NCBI GenBank assembly: GCA_020847735.1
Contig: JADLBL010000020.1
Coordinates: 443,632 to 507,631 of the forward strand
From: Candidatus Eisenbacteria bacterium
GTDB lineage: Bacteria > Eisenbacteria > RBG-16-71-46
DNA length: 64,000 nt
Reading direction: 5' to 3'
Positions 17,961 to 27,302 of this stretch are shown piece by piece (position 1 is the first letter of the stretch; each line of letters opens with the position of its first letter). The notes beneath the pieces were generated by a model. It ran no database searches and was not told where the DNA came from. It was given only the letters and a program-made list of their open reading frames with translations. The position numbers and the translations under genes were made by a program.

Positions 17961-19115
17961 TCAGCGCGCGGGGTCGAGCCGGTAAAGGCGCCCGTTCGAG
18001 CTGGTCAGGTAGAGCTCGCCGGCGGAGTCCTCGCCGAAGCTGGTCACGTTGCCGAGGTCGCCGACCCGCCATTGCCGCCGCTCCGTCGCGCGGGCGCCGT
18101 CCCAGCGGAACGAGCGCAGCCAGCCCGAGCAGTAGTCCGAGAAGAAGTACGTGCCCTGCAGGTGCCGGCCCAGCGCGCGGCCGCGATAGACGTAGCCGCC
18201 GGTCACGCTGCACCCCTCGCCGTGGCCGTACTCCACGACGGGATCGGTGAACCGGACGGCTTCGGCGCGAGACGATCCGTAGGGATGCAGGCCCTCGCGC
18301 AGGTTCCAGCCGTAGTCGAGACCGGGGGTGCGCGCGTCGGCCACGTCCACTTCCTCCCACTGGTTCTGGCCGACATCGGCGATGTACACGAGGTGGGAGC
18401 GGGGATCGAACGAGAACCGCCACGGATTGCGCACTCCCGAGGCCCAGATCTCGGGCCGGCCGTCGCGGCCGTCGGCGTACGGATTGTCGGGCGGGATCGC
18501 GTACGGGGCCGCGCGGTCCACGTCGAGGCGAAGCATCTTGCCGAGCAGCGCGCGCCGGTTCTGGCCGTTGCCGTGCGGGTCACCCCCGGAGCCGCCGTCG
18601 CCCATCCCGACCCACAGCATGCCGTCCGGCGCGAAGGCGATCATCCCGCCGTTGTGGTTCGCGAACGGCTGCTCGACCTGGAGCACCAGCCGCGCGCTGG
18701 CCGGATCGGCGCGGTCGGGATGGTCGCCCACGTGGAAGCGCTCGACGTGCGTGTCGCCATTGCGGTCGGTGAAGTTGACGAAGAAGAATCCGTTCTTCGC
18801 GTAGTCCGGATGAAAGGCGAGTCCGAGCAGCCCGCGTTCGCCGCCGGCCGAAATGCGGCCGGAAACATCGAGGAACGGGACGGGAAGCAGGCGTCCCGAC
18901 TTCACGATCCGGATGCGGCCGGGTTGTTCGACCACGAACAGCCGCGGGTCGCCCGCGGGCGCGGTCAGGAACAGCGGCGCCTCGAGGCCCTGGGCGACGA
19001 CGGTGGCGCGCAGGCCGTTCACGGCGGTCCAGGTCTCGGCCGAAGGCGGAGCGGCGCAGGCGCATGGAACGAGCGCGAAGGCGGTCAGGACGAGCAGCGT
19101 CGCAAGGCGGGGCAT
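17961..19115 (-). CDS. PQQ-type glucose/sorbosone dehydrogenase-like lipoprotein
   Basis: Six-bladed beta-propeller of the GSDH family, 384 aa, exported. The family includes soluble PQQ glucose dehydrogenases and Yli-type aldose sugar dehydrogenases. Matching motifs are FVVEQPGRIRIV, GERGLLGLAFHPDY, NHNGGMIAFAPDGMLWVGMGDGG, and GVRNPWRFSFD; the His in NHNGG is where the catalytic His lies in this family. PQQ use is inferred. I chose the ATG at 19115 because it opens directly on a signal peptide (MPRLATLLVL, ending ALVPCACA) and has a TATGCT box 7 nt upstream. Starts at 19127 and 19142 are possible. Confidence 0.85.
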   Translation of the reverse strand: MPRLATLLVLTAFALVPCACAAPPSAETWTAVNGLRATVVAQGLEAPLFLTAPAGDPRLFVVEQPGRIRIVKSGRLLPVPFLDVSGRISAGGERGLLGLAFHPDYAKNGFFFVNFTDRNGDTHVERFHVGDHPDRADPASARLVLQVEQPFANHNGGMIAFAPDGMLWVGMGDGGSGGDPHGNGQNRRALLGKMLRLDVDRAAPYAIPPDNPYADGRDGRPEIWASGVRNPWRFSFDPRSHLVYIADVGQNQWEEVDVADARTPGLDYGWNLREGLHPYGSSRAEAVRFTDPVVEYGHGEGCSVTGGYVYRGRALGRHLQGTYFFSDYCSGWLRSFRWDGARATERRQWRVGDLGNVTSFGEDSAGELYLTSSNGRLYRLDPAR

Positions 19116-19122
19116 GGGCGGG

Positions 19123-19128
19123 AGCATA
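19123..19128 (-). promoter_or_regulatory. TAnnnT -10 box for the dehydrogenase-like gene
   Basis: TATGCT on the minus strand, 7 nt before the ATG at 19115, with no ribosome binding site between. It supports that start and leaderless transcription. Confidence 0.45.
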
Positions 19129-19227
19129 GCGGCGGTCCACACGGTCGCGCACCCCGCAAATGAACGCGTCGCGCGGGGTGTGGGCGTCGCGGCGGCGCGG
19201 GCGCGGACGCGCGGCGTCTGCGCGGCG

Positions 19228-20508
19228 CTAGAACTGCTGCTTCTCGGTGCTGCCGCCGAGCGCGGTGGTGGCGCTCCTGCCGCCGGAGATGACCTCCTGC
19301 AGCGCGTCGAACCAGCCGGTGCCGACGAACTTCTGGTGCGTCACGCCGCCGTAGCCCGCCTGCTTCTGGAGGTCGAACTCGCGGTTCTGCAGCTTCGCGT
19401 AGGCGGACATCGCCTCGTCGCGATAGCCGCTCGCCAGCTCGAACATGGACAGGTTGAGCGCGTGGAAGCCCGCGAGCGTGACGAACTGGAACGCGTAGCC
19501 CATCGCCCCCAGCTCGCGCTGGAACTTCGCGATCGTCGCCGCGTCGAGCTTTCCCGACCAGTTGAAGGACGGCGAGCAGTTGTAGGCGAGCAGCTTGCCG
19601 GGGTGCTCGCGGTGGATCCCCTCGGCGAACTCCCGCGCCTCGGCGAGGTCGGGCGTCGAGGTCTCGCACCACAGGACGTCGGCGACCTGCGCGTACGCGC
19701 GTCCGCGGGCGATGGCGGCGGGCAGGCCGCTGCGGAAGCGCCAGAAGCCCTCGACGGTGCGTTCGCGGATCAGGAACTCGTGATCGCGTTCGTCCACGTC
19801 CGACGTGATCAGCGTCGCGCTGTGCGCGTCGGTGCGCGCGACGAGCACCGTCGGAACGTCGAGCACGTCGGCCGCGAGCCGCGCGGCGCCCAGCTTCTGC
19901 ACGAACTCGCGCGTCGGCACGAGCACCTTGCCGCCCAGGTGGCCGCACTTCTTGGCCGAGGCGAGCTGGTCCTCGAAATGGACGCCGGCCGCGCCGGCTT
20001 CGATCATCGCCTTCATCAGCTCGTAGGCGTTCAGGTCGCCGCCGAAACCGGCCTCGGCGTCGGCGACGATGGGCGCGAACCAGTGGGTGCCCGAGGGGTT
20101 GCCCTCGAGGTGCGCGATCTGGTCGGCGCGGCCGAGCGCCGCGTTGATCCGCCGCACGACGCTGGGCACCGAGTCCACCGGGTAAAGGCTCTGGTCCGGG
20201 TACATTTGCCCCGCGGTGTTCGCGTCGGCCGCGACCTGCCAGCCCGAGAGGTAAATGGCCTGCAGCCCGGCCGCGACCTGCTGGACGGCCATGTTGCCGG
20301 TGAGCGCGCCGAGCGCGCGCACGGGCGGCTGCCTGGACATCAGGCGCCAGAGACGCTCGGCGCCCGCGCGCGCCAGCGTGTGCTCGATGTGCAGCGAACC
20401 GCGCAGCCGGGCGACGTCGTCGGCGGTGTGGTTGCGGTGCACTCCCTGCCAGCGCGCCTCGCTGCTCCAGGAGGCGCGGATCTCGGCGGCGGCTCTCGGC
20501 TTGCTCAT
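19228..20508 (-). CDS. aceA: Isocitrate lyase
   Basis: Splits isocitrate into glyoxylate and succinate, the first glyoxylate-shunt step, letting the cell grow on acetate or fatty acids. At 426 aa it is the bacterial class. The catalytic loop is KKCGH with Cys188; [23 protein letters not shown] and the CSPSFNW segment are all present. It follows aceB by 52 bp on the same strand, so both are probably cotranscribed from the promoter before aceB. No isocitrate dehydrogenase kinase/phosphatase is nearby. Confidence 0.97.
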   Translation of the reverse strand: MSKPRAAAEIRASWSSEARWQGVHRNHTADDVARLRGSLHIEHTLARAGAERLWRLMSRQPPVRALGALTGNMAVQQVAAGLQAIYLSGWQVAADANTAGQMYPDQSLYPVDSVPSVVRRINAALGRADQIAHLEGNPSGTHWFAPIVADAEAGFGGDLNAYELMKAMIEAGAAGVHFEDQLASAKKCGHLGGKVLVPTREFVQKLGAARLAADVLDVPTVLVARTDAHSATLITSDVDERDHEFLIRERTVEGFWRFRSGLPAAIARGRAYAQVADVLWCETSTPDLAEAREFAEGIHREHPGKLLAYNCSPSFNWSGKLDAATIAKFQRELGAMGYAFQFVTLAGFHALNLSMFELASGYRDEAMSAYAKLQNREFDLQKQAGYGGVTHQKFVGTGWFDALQEVISGGRSATTALGGSTEKQQF

Positions 20509-20560
20509 CGTCTTCTCCGTTGCGAAAAGGCGGCGACCGCCGGACGGGACGGACTCCGGC

Positions 20561-22108
20561 TCAGGCGGGGTCGAACCAGCCGTTGAGGATCATGGCTTCG
20601 CTGCGGCGGCGTGCTTCGCCCAGGGTTTCGGCCGTTCCGACGTCGCGCGCGAGGGGCAAGTCGGCGACCAGTTTCCCGAGCGCCTCGTCGAGGCAGCGCG
20701 CCAGCAGGGCTTCGTCGTGAACGACGGGCGCGCCGTCGGGGCCCGGAATCCGCACGACGTCCCGATGGCGCAGGCGCTGGGCGAGCATCAGCCGGTAAAT
20801 GCGGTCGGTCGCGAGGTCCTCCATGTAGCCGTCCAGCAGGCTCGCGCCGTTGCCGTTCAGGACGCCGTTGCGATAGCGAATCACCGTGCGGGCAGCGGCC
20901 CGCGTGCCTTCCAGCGAGTGGCGCCCGACGCCCGCGGGGACGGGCCTCAGGTCCGGGTAGCGCTCCACGTCCGGCGGCCGGCGTTCGATCTGGTTCGGTC
21001 CCGGGAACTGCGCGACCGCGATGGCGTTCTGGTCGGGGTGGCCCGTCCATGCGCCGTCCATCAGGCACGCGGCCTCGTTCCGCTTGTCCTGCTCGAGCAC
21101 CGCCAGCGCGCGCGCGTTGAGCTCCGCGTCCACGCGGCTCGGGTAGAGCGCGGTCATGCCGCCGATCGCGAGCGCCCCGCGACGGTGGCAGACGTCCACC
21201 AGCAGGTGCCGGAGCCGCTGGAAGAACGGCACGTCGTGCGGAATCGTGTTGCGGTCGGGCAGCACCCACGCCGGGTTCTCGAAGTTCCAGTGGATGAGGC
21301 TCGCCATGTAGTCCCAGCGCCCGAGGTTCAGCCCGACGATGTGCTCCCGCAGCTCGTGGAGGAACTCCTCCATCTGGTAGGCGAGCGGGTGGGACTCGAC
21401 GAGCGCCATGCAGCGGAGGGTCGTACGCGGCCAGCCGCGCGCCTCGGCCACCATCTGGAACGCGTCGCGCCACCAGCCGGCCTCCTCGGCCGACTCGGAT
21501 TTGGGGATGTAGATCGCGAGCGGATGGCGAAGCTTCTCGGGCGCCGCGTTCCAGGCGACGAGCGCGAGGTCGAACAGCGAGGCGCTCGCGACCGAACCGT
21601 CGGCGGTGACCCCGGCCTGCGAGAGGTGCAGGCCGCGGACGCGGTTCCAGATGGCGACGCCGCTCGGCTCGATGCCGACCGCCCGGCCGCGCCTGGCGTC
21701 GTCGTAGGTGAGCGTCCCTTCGAGGGCGGCGCGGATGTTGGCGATGCCGGTCATGAGATGGGACCAGTCGTTCGCCATGGAGTCCTCGAGATCGAGCATC
21801 ACGCCCGGGGCTCCGGAGTTGAGCATCTTGACCACCAGCGCGGCGTCGTCGGCCGGTCCGGTCATCTGGTTGCGCTGGTCGGCGCACCAGGCGGGCAGCT
21901 CGATGCGCCACGGCCCGGTGGTCGCCTGCGAAGGCGGCAGGTGGTCGGGCAGAACGCCGCGGGTGTGCGCGGCGGCAAGGCGGTCGCGTCGCGCGGCGGC
22001 GAGCCGCTGCTGGCGCGGGCTGAGTTCGGCGTGCAGCCTGGCGAAGAACGCCGCGAAGCCCGCGGGCAGGTCCCGCTCGGCGCGGAATCCAGCGGGCGCG
22101 GTGTTCAT
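20561..22108 (-). CDS. aceB: Malate synthase A
   Basis: Condenses glyoxylate with acetyl-CoA to malate, the second glyoxylate-shunt step. At 515 aa from the ATG at 22108 it has the length of the A isoform (G is about 720). Family signatures seen are [28 protein letters not shown], and a [10 protein letters not shown] segment near the C-terminus. An in-frame GTG at 22132 is a possible longer start. No good Shine-Dalgarno sequence precedes either. It heads the aceBA operon. Confidence 0.96.
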   Translation of the reverse strand: MNTAPAGFRAERDLPAGFAAFFARLHAELSPRQQRLAAARRDRLAAAHTRGVLPDHLPPSQATTGPWRIELPAWCADQRNQMTGPADDAALVVKMLNSGAPGVMLDLEDSMANDWSHLMTGIANIRAALEGTLTYDDARRGRAVGIEPSGVAIWNRVRGLHLSQAGVTADGSVASASLFDLALVAWNAAPEKLRHPLAIYIPKSESAEEAGWWRDAFQMVAEARGWPRTTLRCMALVESHPLAYQMEEFLHELREHIVGLNLGRWDYMASLIHWNFENPAWVLPDRNTIPHDVPFFQRLRHLLVDVCHRRGALAIGGMTALYPSRVDAELNARALAVLEQDKRNEAACLMDGAWTGHPDQNAIAVAQFPGPNQIERRPPDVERYPDLRPVPAGVGRHSLEGTRAAARTVIRYRNGVLNGNGASLLDGYMEDLATDRIYRLMLAQRLRHRDVVRIPGPDGAPVVHDEALLARCLDEALGKLVADLPLARDVGTAETLGEARRRSEAMILNGWFDPA

Positions 22109-22245
22109 GCGCGGGGCGCGCGAATCGGTCACGGGCGTCCTCGGGCGCACGCCGTGGGGCGAAGCCGGACGCCGCGCGCCGTGCGCACGCGCGGGCCGGT
22201 GGACAGGGGAGCGTCGTCCGCGCGCTGCCGATCGCGGACGCCGGC

Positions 22246-22273
22246 ACCCTAGCGCACGGGCGCCGTCCGTCAA
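22246..22273 (-). promoter_or_regulatory. Promoter of aceBA
   Basis: On the minus strand, TTGACG (22268-22273) and TAGGGT (22246-22251) have a 16-nt spacer. Transcription would start near 22239 and leave a leader of about 130 nt before aceB. No hairpin or binding site is obvious in the leader. Confidence 0.6.
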
Positions 22274-22306
22274 CCGGGCCGGGATGCCGAATCGCGGGGA
22301 TTCCAC

Positions 22307-22312
22307 TAGCGT
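22307..22312 (+). promoter_or_regulatory. TAnnnT -10 box for the DUF2891 gene
   Basis: TAGCGT 7 nt before the ATG at 22320 and no Shine-Dalgarno sequence. The surrounding string CTAGCGTGGC is identical to the one before the ROK kinase at 7898-7907. Confidence 0.5.
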
Positions 22313-22319
22313 GGCCCGC

Positions 22320-23357
22320 ATGACGCCCGATCTCGCGCGCCTGCCCGGCGCGACGCTCGCGCCTTTCGCGGGGATGATGCTCGAGGCCATCGTCCGCGAG
22401 TATCCCTATCATTCGCTCGTGCTGCTCGCCGGCGACGCGGATGTCGCGGCGCCGCGCGCGGCGACGCCCGCCTTCTCGACCTGCTTCGACTGGCATTCGG
22501 CCGTGCACACGCACTGGGGCCTCGCGCGCGCGCTGCGCGCCGCGCCCGCGGCGCCGTGGGCGACGCGCGCGCGAGCGGCGCTCGAGGCGAGCCTGACTCC
22601 GCGGCGCCTCGCGGTGGAGCATGCGTTCCTGACCGCCCCGGGGCGGGAGGGCTTCGAGCGGCCGTACGGACTCGCCTGGCTGCTGCAGTTGTGCGCCGAA
22701 CTGCGCGCCTGGCCCGACGCCGACGCGCGCCGCTGGGCGGGCGCGCTCGCGGCGCTGGAGCATGTGGCCGCGTCCCGGCTGACGGCATGGGCGGAGAGGC
22801 TCCCCTGGCCGGTGCGTTCGGGCGAGCACTCGCAGAGCGCCTTCGCGCTCGGGCTCGCGCTGGACTGGTCGCGCGATGCGGGCGAACCGCGGGCACGCGC
22901 CCGTCTGGCGGAGCAGGTGGAGCGCCTCTACCTCGCGGATCACGACGCGCCGGTCGGCTGGGAGCCCTCGGGGCACGACTTTCTTTCGCCGCTGCTCGGC
23001 GAAGCGGATCTCCTGCGGCGGGTGCTCGCCCGCCAGGAGTTCGGCCGTTGGCTCGGCGCGTTCCTGCCCGCGAACGACCCGGCCGCGCTCGGGCGCTGGC
23101 TCGCTCCGGTGGCCTCGCCCGACCGCGCGGACGGCAAGTTCGCGCACCTGGACGGGCTCAACCTGACGCGCGCCTGGATGCTCGAGGGAATCGTCTCGGC
23201 ACTGGACGGCGCGCATCCGCTCCACGGAGTGCTTCACGCGGCGGCCGGACGGCACCGCGAGGCCGGGCTCGCGGGCGCGCTCTCGCCGCACTGGGCGGGA
23301 TCACACTGGCTCGGCAGTTTCGCGGTCTACCTGCTCACGCTGCGCGGGTTGGAGTGA
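22320..23357 (+). CDS. DUF2891 family protein
   Basis: Protein of 345 aa without signal peptide. It fits DUF2891: FDWHSAVHTHWGL near residues 60-72, ERPYGLAWLLQL near 117, RSGEHSQSAFAL in the middle, WEPSGHDFLSPLL near 217, and HLDGLNLTRAWML towards the end. The regular helical pattern with conserved His, Trp and Tyr recalls six-hairpin glycosidase-like folds, but I know of no proven function. It is divergent from aceB across 211 bp and is followed by a peptidase gene. Confidence 0.8.
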   Translation: MTPDLARLPGATLAPFAGMMLEAIVREYPYHSLVLLAGDADVAAPRAATPAFSTCFDWHSAVHTHWGLARALRAAPAAPWATRARAALEASLTPRRLAVEHAFLTAPGREGFERPYGLAWLLQLCAELRAWPDADARRWAGALAALEHVAASRLTAWAERLPWPVRSGEHSQSAFALGLALDWSRDAGEPRARARLAEQVERLYLADHDAPVGWEPSGHDFLSPLLGEADLLRRVLARQEFGRWLGAFLPANDPAALGRWLAPVASPDRADGKFAHLDGLNLTRAWMLEGIVSALDGAHPLHGVLHAAAGRHREAGLAGALSPHWAGSHWLGSFAVYLLTLRGLE

Positions 23358-23454
23358 TGCGGGTCACGCCGGGGGCCGGACGCTTCGAGCGGGCTTCGAG
23401 TCCGCGGCCGGGGGTCCATGCGTGCCGGCGGCACACCACCGGTCGGGAGGAAGC

Positions 23455-24426
23455 ATGAACGCACCGTTGAAGGATCCGGTCAGCTGGATGTATCCGCCTC
23501 TCGAGCCGCGCCTCACCGGACGGCTCAGGGTTTCGGACGTGCACGAGCTCTACTGGGAGGAAAGCGGGAACCCCGCGGGCAAACCGGTGGTGTTCCTGCA
23601 CGGCGGTCCCGGCGGTGGTACGGACGCCCGGCAGCGGCGGTTCTTCCATCCGGGTCGCTACCGCATCGTGCTTTTCGATCAGCGCGGCTGCGGCCGGAGC
23701 ACGCCGCACGCGAGCCTCGAAGGCAACACGACGTGGGATCTCGTCGCCGACATCGAACGACTGCGCGAACATCTCGGCATCCCGCGCTGGCAGGTCTTCG
23801 GCGGAAGCTGGGGATCGACGCTGGCGCTCGCGTACGCGCAGAAGCATCCCGATCGGGTCACCGAGCTGGTGCTGCGCGGGATCTTCCTGCTGCGCCGGAG
23901 GGAGATCGAGTGGTTCTACCAGCACGGCGCCTCGATCCTCTTTCCCGACGCGTGGGAACCGTACCGCGACCACATTCCCGAGGCCGAGCGGCACGATTTC
24001 CTGTCGGCCTATCATCGCCGGCTGCTCAGCGACGACCCGCCGACGCGGCTCGCGGCGGCGCGGCGCTGGAGCGTCTGGGAGGGGAGCACCTCGAAGCTGC
24101 TTCCGGATCCCGCGATGGCCGCGCACTACGACGAGGATGCGGTGGCGCTCGCCATGGCGCGCATCGAGTGCCACTACTTCGTGAACCGCGGCTTCCTCGA
24201 CGCCGACGACCAGCTGCTGCGCGACGTCGGGCGGATCCGGCACGTTCCCGCGACGATCGTGCAGGGGCGCTACGACGTCGTCTGCCCGATCGACAGCGCC
24301 TGGGCGCTGCACCGCGCCTGGCCGGAAGCGGACTTCGTGATCTCGGCCGACAGCGGGCACAGCGCGTACGAGCCCGGCAACAGCCGGGCGCTGGTCGCCG
24401 CCACGGACCGTTACGCCGATCGGTGA
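23455..24426 (+). CDS. pip: Proline iminopeptidase (S33 alpha/beta hydrolase)
   Basis: Releases N-terminal proline from peptides in the cytoplasm. At 323 aa the length is normal. The oxyanion-hole motif is HGGPGGG (49-55), DQRGCGRS is diagnostic for prolyl aminopeptidases, and the nucleophile is Ser118 in GGSWGS. The Asp in QGRYDVVCP and the His in DSGHSAYE complete the triad. I chose the ATG at 23455 because GGGAGG lies 5 nt upstream; an in-frame ATG at 23422 lacks this. It converges with the dehydratase gene. Confidence 0.93.
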   Translation: MNAPLKDPVSWMYPPLEPRLTGRLRVSDVHELYWEESGNPAGKPVVFLHGGPGGGTDARQRRFFHPGRYRIVLFDQRGCGRSTPHASLEGNTTWDLVADIERLREHLGIPRWQVFGGSWGSTLALAYAQKHPDRVTELVLRGIFLLRRREIEWFYQHGASILFPDAWEPYRDHIPEAERHDFLSAYHRRLLSDDPPTRLAAARRWSVWEGSTSKLLPDPAMAAHYDEDAVALAMARIECHYFVNRGFLDADDQLLRDVGRIRHVPATIVQGRYDVVCPIDSAWALHRAWPEADFVISADSGHSAYEPGNSRALVAATDRYADR

Positions 24427-24460
24427 AGTTCGCGAGCGGAACGGGCGGACCGTCCGCGGC

Positions 24461-24763
24461 TCAGGGCCTGGGCCAGCGGGACGCGAGCGCTTCCAGCTTG
24501 CGGGCCAGCTCGATGTCGCGCGCGCTGACGCCGCCGGCGTCGTGCGTCACGAGGCCGACCCGCACGGTGCCGTAGACGTTCGACCACTCGGGATGGTGAT
24601 CCATCTCCTGGATGCGCAGCGCCGCCGCGGTCATGAACGCGAACGCCTCGACGAAGTCGCGGAAGCGATACTCACGCTCGATGCGCCCGGCTTCGAATCG
24701 CCACTGCGGCAGGCCGGCGAGTTCCTGTTCGATCTGCTCCGGCGTGAGCTTCGGGACCGGCAT
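24461..24763 (-). CDS. phhB: 4a-hydroxytetrahydrobiopterin dehydratase (PCD/DCoH)
   Basis: Dehydrates 4a-hydroxytetrahydrobiopterin to regenerate the pterin used by aromatic amino acid hydroxylases, and also found with molybdopterin enzymes. The protein is 100 aa, the normal size. The active-site motif is complete in MDHHPEWSNVY, with the HH pair and Trp. GGAGG lies 5 nt before the ATG at 24763, and TATGCT on the minus strand (24816-24821) is a likely -10 box. No phenylalanine hydroxylase is in the window. The symbol follows function and could equally be pcd. Confidence 0.92.
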   Translation of the reverse strand: MPVPKLTPEQIEQELAGLPQWRFEAGRIEREYRFRDFVEAFAFMTAAALRIQEMDHHPEWSNVYGTVRVGLVTHDAGGVSARDIELARKLEALASRWPRP

Positions 24764-25213
24764 GGCACCTCCACGAGTGCTCGGGTTCGCGACCGCGGCG
24801 CGCGTTCGTGTGGCCAGCATAGCCGCGATGCCAACACGGCGCGGTTGCGGGCCTCGTTCGGCGTCGCGAATCGTCCGCGCCGCGGATCGCCGGGGCAGTC
24901 GGATCAGGAGGGAGTCCGACCGGACCGGGCGTTCGGAAGCGCCGCAAGCGAGGCGCACGGGAAGCTTCGCGCCCATGAAGGAAGTTCTCAGGCGAGACGG
25001 TCAGGCCGTTGCCGGAAGGCCGGTTGCTCGACGCCGCAACTTTCTTCGTGGCCACGGCTCGGATGCCCGTACTAGTTTCCCGCCGACGCGAAGGCGCGAA
25101 GGCGCACTCGCGCGCCCGCGGCGCACCGAGCGCCGTCGGGCCGAAAGCAGGGTTCAGGCCGCGAACCGGGGTGTGTCCCCCCGCCGCCGGCGGGCCCGTC
25201 ACCAGGAGGCCGC
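24764..25213. other. 450-bp divergent intergenic region
   Basis: No gene that I can support. It contains the minus-strand -10 box TATGCT (24816-24821) and the AGGAGG ribosome binding site (25204-25209) of the barrel protein. Between 24900 and 25150 the G+C is slightly lower, which suits a long 5' leader or promoter. I matched it to no known riboswitch. Confidence 0.4.
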
Positions 25214-25822
25214 ATGCGATCCACGAAGTTCCCGCTCGTCGCCGCGCTGTCACTCGTCACGCTGCTGGCCGGCTCGTCGTATGCCGCCGGCTTCTCCGCC
25301 GGCATCGGCGCCGGCATCCACAAGTTCACGGGTGACGCCGGAGAAGGCATCAAGACGGGCATCGTCGTGCAGGCGTTCGGCGACTACATGATCAGCCCCA
25401 TGTGGGCGGCCGGCGCCGACCTCGGCTACTCGACGAGCAAGCACGAGGACGACGGCAAGCTGGCCGAGGACGTCTACCCGGGCGGCGGGCTCACCGGCAA
25501 GATCTCGAGCAGCTTCAAGGTCACCTCCTTCGGCGCGCACGCGAAGTTCTTCCCGCCCATGACCGGCTCGCCCATCGCGCCGTATCTGGTCGCGGGCGTC
25601 GGGATGTACAACTGGAAGGGCGAATGGTCGGTCCCCGGCCAGTCCCAGGACGAGAGCGGCACCGACTTCGGCTTCCGCGGCGGCGCCGGCGCGAACTACT
25701 CGGTCAATCCGGTCTTCGGGATCAACGCCGAGGCCGATTTCCGCTCGATCATGACCGAGAACGAGTCCACGAACATGTTCTCGGTTCGCGCGGGGGTGGT
25801 CTTCAAGCTCGCGAGCAAGTGA
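25214..25822 (+). CDS. Outer-membrane beta-barrel protein (OmpA/OprF-like porin domain)
   Basis: Secreted protein of 202 aa with a clear signal peptide (1-24, ending SSYAAG). The rest alternates polar and hydrophobic residues in about eight strands (GFSAGIGAGIH, YMISPMWAAGADLGYS, APYLVAGVGMYNW, and a final RAGVVFKLAS ending close to the membrane). This is the pattern of small eight-stranded barrels. No OmpA peptidoglycan domain follows. AGGAGG precedes the ATG by 4 nt. Its role is unknown. Confidence 0.8.
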   Translation: MRSTKFPLVAALSLVTLLAGSSYAAGFSAGIGAGIHKFTGDAGEGIKTGIVVQAFGDYMISPMWAAGADLGYSTSKHEDDGKLAEDVYPGGGLTGKISSSFKVTSFGAHAKFFPPMTGSPIAPYLVAGVGMYNWKGEWSVPGQSQDESGTDFGFRGGAGANYSVNPVFGINAEADFRSIMTENESTNMFSVRAGVVFKLASK

Positions 25823-25839
25823 CCCGGCGGATGTGACGA

Positions 25840-25870
25840 AGCCCGGCGACGCCTCGCGCGCCGCCGGGCT
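25840..25870. terminator. Hairpin between convergent genes
   Basis: A 9-bp stem (25840-25848 with 25862-25870) with a 13-nt loop, followed by short T groups, lies between the barrel gene and the convergent M24 peptidase gene. It could act in both directions. Confidence 0.6.
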
Positions 25871-25891
25871 TTCGCGTTTCGCGCGCCGGAG

Positions 25892-27157
25892 TCAGAGCGA
25901 CTTGGGGACCGCCGAAGTGAGCACCTCCGGGGCGCCGTTCGTGACGTGAACGTTGTCCTCGATGCGGATGCCGCCAAAGTCGAGCAACCCGTCCACGCGC
26001 TCCCAGGCCACGCTGCGGGCGTGCTTCGCGCGGTGCGCCGGCGAGGTGAGCAGGGCGCGGATGAAGTAGACGCCGGGCTCGACCGTGATCACGTAGCCCG
26101 GCTGCAGCGGCAGGTCGGTGCGCAGCATCGACAGGCCGGGCCGCGTGCTGCGCGTGCGCCCGGGCAGGTAGCCGCTCGCGTCGCGCACCCCCAGACCGAC
26201 CAGGTGCCCGAGGCCGTGCGGGTAAAAGAGCGCGTGCGCGTCCTGCTCGACCAGCCCTTCGGCGCTGCCGGTGAGGATTCCCAGCTTCGCGAGGCCTGCG
26301 GCGATGCCGAGCGCCGAGTTCAGGTGCAGCTCGCGCCACTCGACGCCGGCGCGGCAGGCGTCCACGAGCCGCACCTGGACCTCGAGCAGCATCTGGTAAA
26401 GGTCGCGCGCGAATCCGTCCCAGCCGCCGACGCGGTAGGTGCGCGTGATGTCGCACGCGTAGCGCTCCACTTCGGCGCCCGCGTCGATCAGCACGACATC
26501 GCCCTGCCGGGCGACGCGCGTGCCCGGTTCGAAGTGCAGCACCGCGGCGTTGGAACCGAAGCCGACGATGCTGCCGTACGCCGTACGGTCGCCGCCGGCG
26601 CGGAAGAACGCCGCCTCCATCTCGACCTGCACGGCCCGCTCGGTGACGCCTTCGCGGATCGTCGCGAGCGCGGCTTCGTAGCCGGCGGCCGTCGCCGTCG
26701 CCGCGCGCCGCAGGCGCGCCATCTCGACGTCGTCCTTGGGTCGGCGCGCGTGCGAGAGCGCGGCGCGCAGTTCGTCGCCGCGCGAGCCGCCCGCGCCGGC
26801 GCACGGCAGGGAAGCGCCGAGGTTCACGACCGGACGGCCGCGGCGCGCGGCCAGCCAGCCGGGAAGCTCGGAAAGCGGCGTTCCGGGCGTCTGCTCCTTG
26901 CCCTCCCACACGCGCTCGGCCTCGGTCACCGTGGGCACGAAGTCCACCCACCCGGAGCGCGGATCGAAGGCCGTCACGGCGCCGGCCGCCTCGTGGTCGG
27001 AAAGCCATACGAACTCCGCGTGGGCGAGGAAGGGATAGGTCTGGTCCTGGCCGCCGGGGATCGGCACGGGCTCGCCCGCGCCGACGAGGATCACTTCGTC
27101 CGTGAGCCCCCAGGCGGACGCCGCCCGTTCGCGTCGCTGCTCGAGATAGGTCGCCAT
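25892..27157 (-). CDS. M24B metallopeptidase (Xaa-Pro aminopeptidase-like)
   Basis: Cytoplasmic aminopeptidase of 421 aa that likely removes residues before proline. An N-terminal creatinase-like domain spans 1-150. The pita-bread fold carries all five metal ligands: Asp225 (IDAGAE), Asp236 (CDITRT), His318 (PHGLGH), Glu360 (TVEPGVYF) and Glu400 (RIEDN). It resembles PepP/PepQ, and prolidase activity is also possible. TAGCTT lies 6 nt before the ATG. It is divergent from abgT, whose substrate is a pAba-Glu dipeptide. Confidence 0.9.
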   Translation of the reverse strand: MATYLEQRRERAASAWGLTDEVILVGAGEPVPIPGGQDQTYPFLAHAEFVWLSDHEAAGAVTAFDPRSGWVDFVPTVTEAERVWEGKEQTPGTPLSELPGWLAARRGRPVVNLGASLPCAGAGGSRGDELRAALSHARRPKDDVEMARLRRAATATAAGYEAALATIREGVTERAVQVEMEAAFFRAGGDRTAYGSIVGFGSNAAVLHFEPGTRVARQGDVVLIDAGAEVERYACDITRTYRVGGWDGFARDLYQMLLEVQVRLVDACRAGVEWRELHLNSALGIAAGLAKLGILTGSAEGLVEQDAHALFYPHGLGHLVGLGVRDASGYLPGRTRSTRPGLSMLRTDLPLQPGYVITVEPGVYFIRALLTSPAHRAKHARSVAWERVDGLLDFGGIRIEDNVHVTNGAPEVLTSAVPKSL

Positions 27158-27163
27158 GCCGGC

Positions 27164-27169
27164 AAGCTA
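27164..27169 (-). promoter_or_regulatory. TAnnnT -10 box for M24 peptidase
   Basis: TAGCTT on the minus strand 6 nt before the ATG at 27157, with no Shine-Dalgarno sequence. It implies a leaderless message. Confidence 0.45.
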
Positions 27170-27287
27170 CACCCGCGGGAGCGGTGGGCGCACGCCGCCG
27201 GATACGGGCGTGGCCCGACTCGCGACGAACGCCACGCGAGGGGAGGGGGGCCGTGCGATTCCTGCTGAATCGCCGACGCCGCTGAAG

Positions 27288-27293
27288 TAGCTT
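27288..27293 (+). promoter_or_regulatory. TAnnnT -10 box for abgT
   Basis: TAGCTT 9 nt before the ATG at 27303. It mirrors the divergent box for the peptidase, giving two back-to-back promoters in a 145-bp gap. Confidence 0.4.
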
Positions 27294-27302
27294 CCGGCCT
27301 CC

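Noticed and set aside
24880-25200. Riboswitch in the long gap before the barrel gene
   Set aside because: I compared it by eye with glycine, cobalamin and c-di-GMP riboswitch cores and found no match.
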